Shown piece after piece: positions 20,789 to 32,379 of a stretch of 64,000 nucleotides of DNA. The position numbers were made by a program, and so were the translations under genes. This stretch comes from Hyposmocoma kahamanoa. Taxonomy: Eukaryota; Arthropoda; Insecta; Lepidoptera; Cosmopterigidae. Below the pieces are notes generated by a model that saw only the letters and a list, made by a program, of their open reading frames with translations, was not told where the DNA came from and did no database searches. How positions within the stretch are numbered: position 1 is the first letter of the stretch; every line of letters starts with the position of its first letter. The stretch covers positions 4,048,828-4,112,827 of the forward strand of contig NW_020653750.1 in NCBI RefSeq assembly GCF_003589595.1, read 5' to 3'.

Positions 20789-23700
20789 TCAGGAGGGCTC
20801 CGGGGCTGGTGCGGGTGCGGGGGGAGTAGCCAGTGGGGGAGAAGAGTCTTCCCCCTGGCATAGCTCGGCTTTCACGCGCCGAGCGATGTGCGAACGGGTG
20901 TGCTTGCGTAGGTGATCTTTGCGGTAGAATCCTTTTAACGAAGAAAGGTCGAAGAAAAATTGTGTAAAATTTCAAGTTACAGAAAAAGAGTTTAAAAAAT
21001 TAATAGGTAATTTTGCCCTAGTTTTTAAAAACCTTGCATAACACTTTGTATATATGACAAAGCATAAAATATAAAATAATATTAAAATGAACTTAAAAAC
21101 TGATTTATTGCATAGATGTTATTAGTTTTTTTTTAAAGTTTAATGCGAACGAAAGAGAAGAGGTTGAGGGAACAACTCTGAATATTGTTTTAATTACTAA
21201 ACTGCCTTTATGAGTGTACGTAAAAAAGAGAGTGCAATTATACCTTTTCCGCATTCATTGCAAACATGCCGCTTCTCCCCCGAGTGTATGACAAAGTGCA
21301 GAGTGAGTTGCTCCTTTCTCTTGAAGGCCTTGAGGCAAACCGAGCAAACGTGCGGACGCTCCGGGTTGTGTGATTGCTTGTGACGCGTCAGATGGTCTTT
21401 GCGTTTTAACGCCGCGTTACAAATATCGCAGATAAACCTGATAAATAGAATAATATTTAAAAAATCAGTAAAAGCTTTTTTTTTTAATGTAAGGTCACTA
21501 TTCAATATCAGTCACATTCACATTCAGTCAGGGTCACGACTCAGGTGCCAGCTGGAAATACCGTAGACAAGGCCACAGATGGGGTAGAAGGGTGCTTGAG
21601 TAGAGACCCAGAGATGGATACAGAAGCGTAGAAAGTCAACCGAAGCGCTGAACTGACAACCTCGTCAAAGTGGTAGGGAGAAAATTGGATGAGGAAAGCA
21701 TAGGACCGCAAGGAATGGCGTGCATTGAAAGAGAACTACAGGAAGCATTGAGTGGATAGCGGTTGATAAAGAAGTAGAAGATGGGTCACTATTCACCGCA
21801 CTCAAGACTGTTAAGTCGACTTCATGGCAACTATGGATCGCGACGTTGCCGAAAAGATGCTACTTGTACGTACATGCAATTATTTGAAGTTCAACTACTT
21901 TTATAAGTGATATGGTTAACTGTTAAGGTCGCAATCCATTGAATAGTGTTGTTCACTTATACACTACAGGAAGCATTGGAGTGGATAGCGGTTGATAAAG
22001 AAGTAGAAGATGGATCACTATTCACCGCACTCAAGACTGTTAAGTCGACTTCAGGCCAACTATGGATCGCGACGTTGCCGAAAAGATGCTACTTGTACGT
22101 ACATGCAATTATTTGAAGTTCAACTACTTTTACAAGTGATATGGTTAACTGTTAAGGTCGTAATCCATTGAATCGTGTTGTTCACTTATACATTTTCAGC
22201 AGTGGCCAGTGGCCGAGTCGTTCGTTTATACAATTAGATATGGTGGATCTTTTTACATATTTTGTATTACACTATAAACACAGCAAGAATTCAACAGGCT
22301 GCTATGAACAACATATGTACGAGTATATTTTCATCTACTTAGCCTTTTATTTGTTAGGGAACAACGTCGTTTGAAAGGCTATTTTTTGCAAAGGTACCTT
22401 CTTTCCATGGTATGTCCGACAAGATGCTGCTCCAACAATCCTCTCTCTGGATATGCCATGTGACATTCTGGACAACAATATAGCGTGCTGCCATCTGCAA
22501 TTAAATGATTAAATTTAAAAGTCCTCCCAGCGGGATATTCCGCAAACTTCAAAAGAACAGATAATTAATAAAATACAATTCACATTCAAATTATATCGCT
22601 CTTTGAGTTGAAATTAGTTAGCTAAAAGAAAAATACCAAGTGCAGTAGTGAGTCGTATTTCTCCCGGCTTAGGTCTCTGTTTCTTCTCTTTGCCCTTCTT
22701 CTTTTTCTTCTTCTTCGAGACGATGACCGTACTGGCAGTATTTATGGGTGAGTTGCTTTCGCTTTGATTCACAATCGTTGCACTTTGTACCACCACACTG
22801 CTTGCTGGCACCTAATAACGAAATATACTTTATGTTTCGCTTAATAAACACCGTATAGTTAACACATTTTTTATCTTCTTGCAATACGACCATCTTTTAA
22901 GGATGCGATTATGGGCTGTACTCCAACTGTTTTGCGGATGTTGCTGGTTAATTAGCACAGCGCAGTGGTGCTTTTTACAGCTTATGACTTCCGGCTGCTT
23001 TGAAGCGAAATGGTTTCACAGCCCCGCACTAGGGAAACCCTGTATCGCGGGTGCCATGGACACACATATAGACAACCATAAAATACACCCCAATACACGA
23101 GAGAAATAAATGTAGGCCATGCCATTCTCTCAGCCCAGGAATCGAACCTGGGACCTCTACGTAGCAGACCAGCATGGTAACCGTTGGTTGTCTTCTAAAA
23201 TGTTGTCATGGGTTGTCTTCTAAATGATAATCCATAAAAAAAATCAACCCTTCACACCCTTATTAAGCTTTTAAACATTTGCCTTTTAGAAATAAATTAT
23301 ACTCTCCTACTGTAAAGTAATGTCATAGTCCCCTGACGTATTTATTACAGCACACGGGAGAGAAAAATTGATTGAAATATCTCTAATAACAATCGAATGA
23401 AACCGATTTTTCCGTAGATGAACATAGTAAAAAATAAAAATATTGAGGAACTTTGTAATTTTTTTGCCGACCGAAGTTTACTCAATCGTGTTTCGAGTCC
23501 CATTCACTACCTGTATCTTCTGTTCTCATTATCCATTGTTAAAATAAAAATGCGTATTTTTTAATGTCGAAAAAGCAATTTTCCTTGTGGGCATAATGGT
23601 CTATCGGCCTATTTTGGGTCTCACTTTAGCTTAACGCTATTTGAAAATGTTATTTCAACTTACTGTAATAGCGGGCACGGTAGCAAGTGAATTGGTGGCG

Positions 23701-26700
23701 ACTGTTACTATAGTTGGTTCGTTCTTGCCTTCCACTGAGGACACGGGTGTGGAATACTTGAGAAGATGATGCAAGGGCAGAGGTAGCGCGGAGAGATAGT
23801 CTGTTACACCACCGGTTAATGTCTGCCAGGTGGAAGAGTCGGTCACGTCGCCAATACCTGGGGACAGAACTGTGTTGTTGAAGAATTTTAGAGGCGGCTT
23901 GGTGCGATGAGAAGGTAATTTCACAAATGATGTACTTATTTTTGTTTTACGTTGGTTTGCTTCTAATTCGTTAAAGCAGGAAAATGGGAACGGTAAACTG
24001 ATAAAGGTTTCCATATTCTTGTTTAGATAATAAAGTGAAGTCAAGGGAGATTGTTTGTGTTGACTATGATAGACTTATTTAGCTTTGTGAATTTCGTAGA
24101 ACAAAAAATTGGGTTTATGATGGTGAAGGTACTTACTTATATATTCATTAGCGGTAGCATTAGCATTTCTGTCAGGTCGCGTTTCTTGCTTAATCGCGCG
24201 CGCGATGGCGGCAGCCTCCTTCGGCTCATGCAGCACGACTAATAACTGCTGCCCTTGTTGAAGGGGCGTTGCTTGGGTTACTATTAAATAAAACGTTACT
24301 TCAAAGATAATATTAATATCGATGGTGGAAATTTGGAATGTCGTAAGGTACATTTCGCTGTAAGGGAAAAAGACCTCACAACAAAAAGTCTGTTAGGACA
24401 TTTCAAATTTCCACTGTATCGACAGTAAGCAAGGGTAATAATTTTGTCGAAGTATCATATTAGGGGTTAAAGTATGAAATTGCCGTTTTATTGCAATAGG
24501 TTCTTTGAATTTTCATAGAATCTTCATGGTTTGAGGTTTTCGAATGAAACTTTTTTCAAATGGTTTCTGTGATTTTTTTTTTTTAATTTGAAACATTTGA
24601 ATATCGACTTTCAATTGTTTTTGTTATTCAATTTAGACAAGAAAGATGGATACTGCGAAAATTCGAGTGATTTTTGAATACGAGTTCCGACGCGGAACTA
24701 ACGCGGCAGAAACAGCCCGCAATATCAATGCTGCGTTTGGAGAGGGGTCTACTAATGAACGCACCGTGCGATTTTGGTTTAAACGCTTTCGTGATGGAAA
24801 TTTCAACTTAAAGAACGAGCCACGAGGAAGACCGCCCACACAGGTGAATAACGATGAATTAAGAGAGATAGTGGAAGCCGATCCTAATCAAACTACCCAG
24901 GAATTAGCGGCTTGGTTTAACGTTACCTTACCCACAATATTGACTCACTTGCGTCAAATCAATAAAATAAAAAAATACGAAAAATGGGTGCCTCATGATT
25001 TGACTGATCTGCAGAAAGAAACGCGTGTTGAAACTTGTGTTGCCTTGTTGAACCGGTACAGAAATGAAGGAATATTGGATCGAATTGTAACATGTGATGA
25101 AAAGTGGATTCTTTATGATAACCGGAAAAGAAAATTGCAATGGCTGACCCCAGGTCAAATGCCACAACAGTGTCCTAAAGCAAAACTTACCAATAAAAAG
25201 GTAATGGTAACTGTTTGGTGGTCTCAGCATGGTGTTATTCACTATAGTTTTCTCCGATCTGGTCAAGCAATAACGGCAGATGTCTATTGTGCCGAACTCC
25301 GAACCATGTTGACAAAACTAGCAGTAAAACAGCCCCGACTCATGAATCGATCTTCACCATTATTGCTCCACGACAACGCGAGACCTCACACAGCACGAGA
25401 AACCATTTTGACCCTTCAGGAACTGCAGTTAGAAACCATTCGTCATCCTCCGTATTCACCAGACCTTGCTCCAACGGACTACCATTTTTTTCGTGATTTG
25501 GACAATTATCTACGTGACAAGAAGTTTTCTTCCCAGGAGGCAGTACAAAATGCTTTCACACAGTTTGTGCAGTCTAGATCGTCGGAGTTCTATCGCAAAG
25601 GCATTAATAACCTTCCCATTAGATGGCAGCAATGTATAGATAATAATGGCAACTATTTTGATTAAATAAATTTGTTAAAAATTTAAAAAATAAACAATTT
25701 AGATTTTCAGTACAAATCGGCAATTTCATACTTTAACCCCTATTATTTTGGAAAGTCGTAAGCGACATTTTGTAGTAAGGAATATTTCCATTACGACAAA
25801 ATATTCCTTACGACATTTCAAATTCCACCATCGATATATTAATATACTGGTGTGCTGGTGTTGGATGTAGGTACGAAAGGACGACGTACTATTCTTTTCT
25901 TGTTTGCCCAGGCAAAATACGGCAAGTACCTTACGTCGATTGGCAAATCCTTTCACTGCGATGACAAGCATTATAGTGTATGCCATCGATACGATAAGGA
26001 AAAGAAAAATAATATATATTTTATTGCCCACGCTAATATTGTACACAATAAAAATTATCATTTTATTATAACTTTTTTTATTAAAAATTGACCTCAAAAG
26101 TTTGTGGAATTATATATATTTGTTTAATTGAAGGTTAACGGAAAGTGTGCGTAATGAAGTGTAATCCAATAAACCGGATGCATCCCCTAATTTGCTACCT
26201 GAGGAATGCTACCGTTTCTAATCAATTCACGAATGTCGGAGTAATCCCGTAACACATACAAACACACACAAACACACACACACACACACAAATACAGTCG
26301 AATCGAGAACGTGCTCTATTGGCAGCTTCATTGTTTTAAGCAACTTTTTATACAAGTTTTATTTACGAAACTGGAAAATAGTCAAGCCCTAGTTCAGTCT
26401 AACGACTACAAAAGCATAGTGGATGCCCTCGGCAAGGAGCACATAATAAAAGTGGAGCCTTCTCCGTGTCGGTCGGAGCACGTCTCAAGAGCCCAAAGGT
26501 ATCGATCGCTCTATTAAATATTTGCCCGGGAGTCAAAAAGCTTGTCGGAGATTTTTGTTTCACATCATTAAAAAGTATTTACCCTGATGCTGCTGCATCA
26601 TAGTAGCCATAAGATCATGATGTATCTCTTCTCTCTTCTCGGCTTTTAACTGCTGAACGCTTTCCGCTTGCACATAGCTCGTCTGCCCGCCGTAGGTGAT

Positions 26701-28811
26701 ATTGCCCAGGTTCACAGATGATGTGGACGCTGAGATTGTTTGGTATTTAACGCCAGTGTTCACTGTAAAATAAATAGATGTGAAAGTCCTTCAATCGGGT
26801 TCCGGAATCAATTTTATTCGTGGCCTAACCTTTTATTGGGCATTGGCAAAACAGTGGCCAACTAATATATTTTCAAAATTTCGCGCCAAGCGTAAGTTTA
26901 GTGTTCTCAACCACCGTAGCCATTTTGGTGTCTTCAGCCTAATAACCGTAGTCAATGTTTTTTCTCGCTTAATATACCCAATATCATTGAAATATTGTGA
27001 TTTGCTTAACTAACCAATTAGACAGGAAGTCTAATGTATTAAAAACATTATAATATAATACCAATAGTCGTTGAATATTAAATTATCATTTTTTTGGGAC
27101 TTTATGCGGCGGATGTGTAACCTCGGTCCGCACGACATTTTTGACAAATCAAAAATCTACAAATTCTCCGTGTAGAAGGTAAGTAGGTGATGTTTTTATT
27201 GTTATCTATGAAATTTTCTACCATTGTAGTTATGTATTTTATAATAAAAATGTCACTGCTTCTGGATGTTATCATACATCAAATTCCAACTTGCCAATGC
27301 CTGGAATTACGTTATTGTTGTGGCAAAATACTTACCAATGATTTATTGTAGTCTATCTTTTTTAGATGGCACATACGAAGAAACTTACTCTCAAAGTCAA
27401 CTGATTGGCTCTAGAGCTTCCCGATGAATCTAATTCTGAAGATAACATTTGCGACTACGATTTGGATGACTACGAGATGTCTACAACAAATGTATTTTCA
27501 GTACCATCCGAAAGTATACCGTCCTCATTAACTCGCATTGTTCAAGCCCTGAGTATTTCAAGCAGCTCATCCAACACAACATCAACAGCAATAACGTCAA
27601 ATTTTGAGTAATATCACATGTGATTGACACTTACCTATATCTTCGTATGTACTTAATTTTTTATTAGGATAAGTAAAGCATTTTTTTTATGTTGAACTTT
27701 ACTGATTCTCGAAAAATATGGCATAATTTTGACATTGATCTCTTTATCCAGTTCTTATGTTTTCGCGATTGTTACACATAGGAAATGAAACTATTTTTCG
27801 GGATTATTTGACGTTTCGTTCGGGCTCTTTGTTTGAAAAAAAAAACAAATATACGCGATTTAAATCCGGAAAAATAGTTTCATTTCCTATTGATCTCTTT
27901 CTTTTGTGATAAAATGTTACACTAATGGTTCTAACATTACGCAATTTATTAAAAATATGACTCTTAAAACCAAAATTAATTTGTTTGTATTTTTATTTCT
28001 GTTTTATTTATATATTTTTCATTTACTACATACAGTTATAGGCAATTATTTTGCCATTGAATAGATAAACATTCTGTTATAGGCAACGATGTTGCCACCC
28101 CCCTTAAAATATTCAGTAAAAACCAAAATGTTCTAAAATAATTTTTGATAACATTAAAAATAATTTTAGAACATTTTGGTTTTGGACTGTGGTAACAGAC
28201 TGCATATGTACCGTAAATACCTGGTTAAATATTTCGAAAAAATATTTTCCTGTAGTAATCAACCAGAAGCAAGCTTGTGAACTTGGAACACGGATGAAGT
28301 AAAATCGACTACGTAGCCCTATCGTCTAAGGGATCGAATCATTTTTCAGTTGTCTAACTTTTTATTCACGAATAATAAATGTTTAATAATAATAAAATAA
28401 ATGTGAAAATTAGATTTAGTATAGGTATATAAATAAAGTAGATAACGTGTATGTATAAAAGCAAATATTTTTTTAAATTTTGATCCTTATATTTATAAGT
28501 AGGTATGTAAATACGATCTCACCAGTATGAATAGGCGCGAGACCGGCTAGCGTAACAGTGCCGGGCTGCGCGGCGCTCACTACGACTACGCTTTCGGCCT
28601 GGCGGAACTTGACCCCGTCCACAGATACGTTAGTAGTCGAGCCTGGCGCGACTGCGAATTGCACCCCGCCGCTGCCAGCCTGGTAGCGCGTCTCTTGCAC
28701 CACCCCGCCATTACCACTGCCCTCATAGCCAAACTTCGCAGCGAACTGATGGATTGTCGGAATCGCTGTCGCCGTCGTCGGTAGATGCCCCGTAAACGGA
28801 GCGAAGTTCAT
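20789..28811 (-). CDS. C2H2 zinc-finger gene B, eight coding exons
   Basis: A putative nuclear DNA-binding regulator. Coding exons in transcript order: 28811-28523, 26762-26583, 24280-24137, 23857-23664 (or from 23869 using an in-frame upstream acceptor), 22811-22637, 22494-22398, 21437-21244 and 20931-20789 (TGA). All phases join, giving 471 residues (475 with the alternative). The start MNFAPF follows an in-frame TGA and a splice acceptor. The N-terminal 300 residues have no known fold; next come SKKKKKKKGKEKKQRPKPGE and four C2H2 fingers (YCCPECHMAYPE, FICDICNAALKRKDH, HVCSVCLKAFKRKEQ, HVCNECGKGFYRKDH), then a Pro/Ala tail. From memory the finger block recalls the Drosophila l(3)neo38 protein, but this is unverified. 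The second intron carries a MITE with mariner 2; the sixth carries an RTE scrap and a tandem duplication. Confidence 0.88.
21530..21760 (+). mobile_element. RTE-type non-LTR 3' fragment in intron of gene B
   Basis: The + strand carries a degraded version of the C-terminal end of insect RTE proteins, in the order DDLVKVAGRNWMR then AQDRKEW (here with frameshifts and substitutions, around 21645-21730). Only this tail is present. Confidence 0.5.
21741..22196. repeat. Tandem duplication, two 228-bp units, in intron of gene B
   Basis: Unit one (21741-21968) and unit two (21969-22196) both begin GGAAGCATTG and are about 97% alike by eye; differences include an added G near 21978 and a few substitutions. 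They are head-to-tail with no spacer. The first bases join the RTE fragment. Confidence 0.9.
22955..23190 (-). repeat. tRNA-derived SINE (family S1), longer copy
   Basis: On the - strand a tRNA-like head (GGTTACCATGCTGGTCTGC, B box GGTTCGATTCC) leads to GGCCTACATTTATTTCTC, GTGTCCATGGCACCCGCGAT and CCCTAGTGCGGGGC. The 3' part is shared with 63470-63655. It lies in the intron of gene B between 23664 and 22811. Confidence 0.65.
24463..25740 (+). mobile_element. Mariner 2, complete element with TA target duplication
   Basis: A 1,278-bp element with the same 23-bp terminal repeats as mariner 1. TA flanks are at 24461-24462 and 25741-25742. It carries one intact transposase gene on the + strand, opposite to gene B in whose intron it lies, and is nested in a MITE. 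Confidence 0.95.
24646..25665 (+). CDS. Mariner transposase (DD34D), intact, second copy
   Basis: 339 residues with the same domain order as the transposase at 1937-2956: N-terminal helix-turn-helix, WVPHDL linker, and catalytic acids in VTCDEKW, HDNARPH and YSPDLAPTDYHFF with 34-residue spacing. The HDNARPH box has the usual family residues, so this copy is closer to what an active transposase should look like. Other differences from copy 1 are Asn/Asp, Asn/Ser, Cys/Trp, Leu/Met, Arg/Leu and Gln/His substitutions; the Cys in VETCVALL replaces a Trp. There is no stop or frameshift. Activity can only be inferred from the intact frame and intact ends. Confidence 0.95.
   Translation: MDTAKIRVIFEYEFRRGTNAAETARNINAAFGEGSTNERTVRFWFKRFRDGNFNLKNEPRGRPPTQVNNDELREIVEADPNQTTQELAAWFNVTLPTILTHLRQINKIKKYEKWVPHDLTDLQKETRVETCVALLNRYRNEGILDRIVTCDEKWILYDNRKRKLQWLTPGQMPQQCPKAKLTNKKVMVTVWWSQHGVIHYSFLRSGQAITADVYCAELRTMLTKLAVKQPRLMNRSSPLLLHDNARPHTARETILTLQELQLETIRHPPYSPDLAPTDYHFFRDLDNYLRDKKFSSQEAVQNAFTQFVQSRSSEFYRKGINNLPIRWQQCIDNNGNYFD
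26255..26292. repeat. (CA)n-rich microsatellite
   Basis: Imperfect ACACACAAACACACAC units in an intron of gene B. Confidence 0.9.
26392..26501 (+). other. Possible orphan + strand exon within gene B intron
   Basis: After AAAATAG the + strand reads openly as QALVQSNDYKSIVDAL, GKEHIIKVEPSPCRSEH and VSRAQR, then meets a GTATCG donor. The composition looks coding (IKVEPSP is typical of acidic or sumoylated linkers in regulators), but no partner exon on this strand was found nearby and no family is recognised. It could be an exon of an unseen gene, a displaced piece of the zinc-finger family, or chance. Confidence 0.25.
27367..27611 (+). pseudogene. Possible piggyBac-like transposase N-terminal remnant
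   Basis: From an ATG at 27367 the + strand reads MAHTKKLTLKVN, a TGA stop, then LALELPDESNSEDNICDYD and LDDYEMSTTN, ending at TAA. The acidic Ser/Asp/Glu-rich start after LTLK.. recalls the N-terminus of piggyBac-like transposases in insects. No catalytic part follows. The call rests on memory of family style only. Confidence 0.3.
27779..27889. repeat. Foldback element with 21-bp inverted ends
   Basis: The arm TAGGAAATGAAACTATTTTT at 27779 is mirrored at 27869-27889. The interior ATACGCGATTTAAATCCGGA is shared with partial copies near 9034-9080 and 40141-40185, and at the latter site also the flank GTGTAACAATCGCGAAAAC. This is a dispersed non-coding family. Confidence 0.7.
28119..28183. repeat. 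Snapback hairpin, 28-bp arms
   Basis: Arms 28119-28146 and 28156-28183 (outer sequence AAAACCAAAATGTTCTAAAA) pair with one mismatch around a 9-base loop. It lies in the first coding intron of gene B. Confidence 0.9.
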
Positions 28812-29113
28812 TGTTCCCCGACCTCACTGCAAACGCAACACTTCTGTACCATATGGCCCCCATCGCAACTTCACAAGTCACGTGGAAAATGTGTGTCAGC
28901 GGGCAGGTGTGGACGGCAACACGATGAATCAAAGGGTGCGGCCCCTACAGGGCGCTCACCAACCCCCGCCATTACCTCACCCCAGCGTCTGTCGCATTTC
29001 AAGCACTCTATTTTTACCGGCCCACGTTCTCACACCATCGCCTTCGATGCCACATTGACTAACCTCACAGATATTGAACACAAGGATGTAAATGTAAAAA
29101 ATTGGATATTTAC

Positions 29114-29400
29114 CTGGTTTCCGATGAGATTAAGTGTTTTCATATCTTTTTAATTGTTCTGCTGAGGTGAAATACGGTTTGCGAGGGATGTCGGAGTGCG
29201 CGGTAGAGATGCGCGGAACTAAGAGCGCAGGCGCGGCGAGTTGCTCAGCAAAGCGGGTATGGGGCCAGCGGAGTGGGTCGGGGCGGACGCTACCACGCAC
29301 GTGTATGTGGCGGGACTTGTTGAGGCGGTGTTTTCTGCTCAAAGTCAAGATTGCCGTGCCGAGGGTGAGGGCTACACCCGGCGCGATGAGATAGGTCAGT
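29114..29400 (-). promoter_or_regulatory. GC-rich 5' region and probable untranslated first exon of gene B
   Basis: This block is far richer in CpG than its surroundings. On the - strand it ends at a good donor (GAAACCAG/GTAAAT, 29114/29113), and the next acceptor on that strand is GTTTGCAG just upstream of the MNF start of gene B. I infer a non-coding first exon and promoter here. Antiparallel short frames across it are composition effects. The upstream limit is a guess. Confidence 0.55.
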
Positions 29401-29599
29401 TGGGAGACATTCCGCGTTACGTGCGCGATGCAAAGTTATACACGCGTCGACTATTCTTTTTTTAGCTTTTAACTACACTTTTTGTACGTACGGGTGAAGT
29501 CTTCATCGATGTTACTTCCTCTGTAGGCACAGCTAACCCTTTCAAATTTTATACGCACGTGTAAATCTGCTGCCGATGCAATATTCTGAATATGTTCAC

Positions 29600-32345
29600 T
29601 TAATGCTGCCGCTAAAAGTCTTATCAGACGGTTTCTTGAACGTTCATATTGTGTTCATTTTGGTACGCTGAGTCTTTTTATATGCGTACTGATCTGAAAC
29701 TAACGGTGAAGTCAAGACTATCCGTTGACTCCTGGACTCCACTCTCGCCTTGAAAAGGTCCAAGTTATAGCGTTCGGGGAACACGTCTGCAGGCAGGGAA
29801 TTCCACTCCCTAGCCGCTCGCCATACAAATGTGGAAGCGAAACGCTTCGTGCGAATCCGGGGAAAATCCACAACATAGGGGTGGAACCCCCGCCCACGTC
29901 TAGTCTCCCGATGATGGAAAGGGGAAGGCGGAATCAAATTATGCAATTCCATCGCACACTCTCCGTAATATATCCTGTAGAATACCGATAAGCTGGCAAC
30001 TTTAAGGCGGTGTTTAAGGCTCTGCAGCTTCACCTCTACTAGTTCCGAGTCACCTATAAGCCTCTTAGCACGCTTGTCTATTGAGTCCAAGGTGCCCAAT
30101 TGGTATTTAGCAGAGCCATCCCATAAGTGGCAGCAGTACTCCATACACGACCGGACTTGTGCTTGGTACAGCTGAAGCAACTGTCCCGGTGTGAAGTATC
30201 GCCTCAACTTGGAAAGGCCAAGCTTCTTGGCTGCATTTTTGGCCACGGATTCAATATAACTGCCGAAGTTCAGATTGGACGACAGGTTATCGATATGGAT
30301 ATATCACGAAAAGTCGGTGTTCGGTGAAAGGGACTCCGTTTAGTGGAGAAAAGACACGCCTGCGTTTTGGTAGCATTAAGTTTGACAAGATTGGCATCGC
30401 CCCAATCGGAGACTGCCTTAAGTGTCAAATTCAAACGACTAACCATGGATTCTCGACAAGACTGGATTTCTTCTCCACTGACCCTTGCATTGGTCAAGTA
30501 CCTGTCCACAACTGTGCTGTCATCGGCATACCCGAAGGTACCTGGAATCAACATATCGTTTATGTGCAGCAGAAAGAGGGTTGCGGACAGTACATAACCC
30601 TGAGGAACTCCGGCTATCGCCCTAAGTTCGGAAGAGTAGTCTTCTAAGACCACTCGAATCGAACGTTCGCTCAAGAAATCCGAAATCCAATTGCAAAGGT
30701 CTATGGGAAGCCCATAAGAAGGAAGCTTGCTTAAAAGGCTTACGTGCCAGACCCTGTCAAAGGCCTTAGAAATGTCTAAAGACGCTGCAACGGCTTCGCC
30801 ATGTTCGTCTATAGCCTCGCTCCATAAGTGAGAGGCATAAATAAGAAGATCCCCAGTAGGTCGCCCTCTTCGGGATCCGTATTGGCGATCACTGAGGAGA
30901 TCGTGGTCATCAATGTACGACAAGGTCTATAGTTGACAGGGTCAGCTCTGCTTCCTTTTTCACACACGGCACTGGTTGCACATTTGCAAGCTTCCACGAC
31001 CTGGGAACTACACCAGTCTCAAGCGAGAGGCGATACAGGCGTGTGAGTATAGGAGACAATTCAGGCGCACAGTTACGCAGGACTATTGCTGGAATTCCAT
31101 CTGGCCAGCTAGCTTTATGCACGTCTAGCGTTTGGCGTATGCGAACGGCGCCATAGTGCATCCAGTCTGAGGTAAAGAAGGTGGTAGGTATCCTGCGGCA
31201 TCCAGACGCGAACTCTCTGCAAAGAGTAAGGCGAGAGATTCGCCTTCTCTTCCGCAGTGTGGGCCAGCGAGCCGTCTGACCTCAGCAGAGATGGTAATGA
31301 GTGGCTACTAAAGTTTTTTTTCGACTGTTTTGGCCAGGGACCAAAAGGACTTGCTGCCTGCTGGAAAAGATGCAAGCTTGGCCCCTACGCGGCGCACATG
31401 GTCGAACTTGGCCCTGCGTAACACACTTTTGCTCTTCTTGGCGGCTTTATTAAAGGCTTTCTTCAGATTCCCAGTATTCGGAGCTTTGCGTAGTCGAGCA
31501 TCTGCCCAAGCTTGGTGCGCAGACTGTTTTTATGCTTCAGCACGACTACAGTCAGCGTTAAACCATGGACGAGCTTGGGGTCCACTGGGTACATCGAAAT
31601 ATGGTATATAATACTCCATGCCCAATCGCAAGACCTCAACTACAGCATCAGCACAGCTCAACGAATCTCCTGAAGTGAAGCAAGCCTGTCAGGGATATGA
31701 AGCAAAAAATGGCGCATTTCGTCCCAATTTGCTAATCTGTATCGCCACACACGTCTCCTACCACTGGGGCCCTGATCGAGTGGGGAGTATACGGATACAG
31801 TTTTCACCAGACAGTGATCAGAGGTACCCAATGGTGCATCCACAACCACCGAGTATATAGGTATCGGTCTGGATCAGTTGTTGGCAGTAGGTCCAAGCAA
31901 TTAGCCGTATTAGCCGCCACAAAATGGAAAAACTCGGTGCCTCAAGGTTCTTGAGACGCTTGACATAGATGTCATAACGAAAGAACACACAGACTCCGGC
32001 ACGAGGTAGGAACCTGCGCTCCAGAGTATATACCCCTGTGTAGCTGAGGTACGCCATGCCCGTCGGACATCTGATCTGCGTCTTGGTGAGGAACTGCAGC
32101 TGCGGTTTATCGGTTTCCAGGTGGTGGTGGACCGCTTCGATATTTGAGTGCAGCCCTCTGATGCTGGTGAGGTGCACTTTTAATGGGAACGTGCAACCGC
32201 TGTGAAAAATGTATTCCTTTTCTATGACTCATAATTTTAAATTGGAGAAGCGAATAGGCAGGAGGAAGGTAGTTGAACGAGGCATTGCGTCGAGAACCAA
32301 GCAGCAAACGCACACTGCCACACGAAGGTACAATCGGCTTGGAGT
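29600..32345 (-). mobile_element. Non-LTR retrotransposon, degraded but nearly complete ORF2
   Basis: The - strand order is endonuclease (near 32177-31820), linker (31375-30910), reverse transcriptase (30923-30270) and C-terminal region (30246-29644). It lies immediately upstream of the presumed promoter of gene B. A fragment of the same family is at 43966-44420. Several frameshifts mark it as inactive. Confidence 0.85.
29644..32177 (-). pseudogene. Endonuclease/reverse transcriptase remnant
   Basis: Visible motifs, in order: endonuclease start RGLHSNIEAVHHHLETDKP and LTKTQIRCPTGM; linker CAPELSPILTRLYRLSLETG and VPRSWKLANVQPV; reverse transcriptase DHDLLSDRQYGSRRG, ASLDISKAFDRVWH, YGLP, AGVPQGYVLSATLFLLHIND and the catalytic GYADDST; post-RT NATKTQACLFS; and C-terminal [20 protein letters not shown] with [15 protein letters not shown]. 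The YADD motif and the VPQG box survive, but the frame changes near 30925, 31140, 31400-31650 and 30260. The GVPQGYVLSATLF box deviates from the usual GSVLSPTLF. The family appears specific to insects; I do not assign a clade beyond jockey-like. Confidence 0.85.
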
Positions 32346-32379
32346 CCGCGGGGAAAACCCGAAACTGTTAGGATATATA

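Larger units (their letters stand above)
24318..25835. mobile_element. MITE split by mariner 2
   Basis: The left terminus ATCGATGGTGGAAATTTGGA is followed by ATGTCGTAAGG; the right terminus is its imperfect inverted copy ending CCACCATCGAT at 25835. Without mariner 2 and one TA the unit is about 238 bp and non-coding. Both flanks are ATTAAT-like. It is contained in the second intron of gene B. Confidence 0.7.

Noticed and set aside
29134..29465. Overlapping open frames on both strands as proteins
   Set aside because: They arise from the GC-rich island; no domain is seen and the splice donor on the - strand suggests an untranslated exon.
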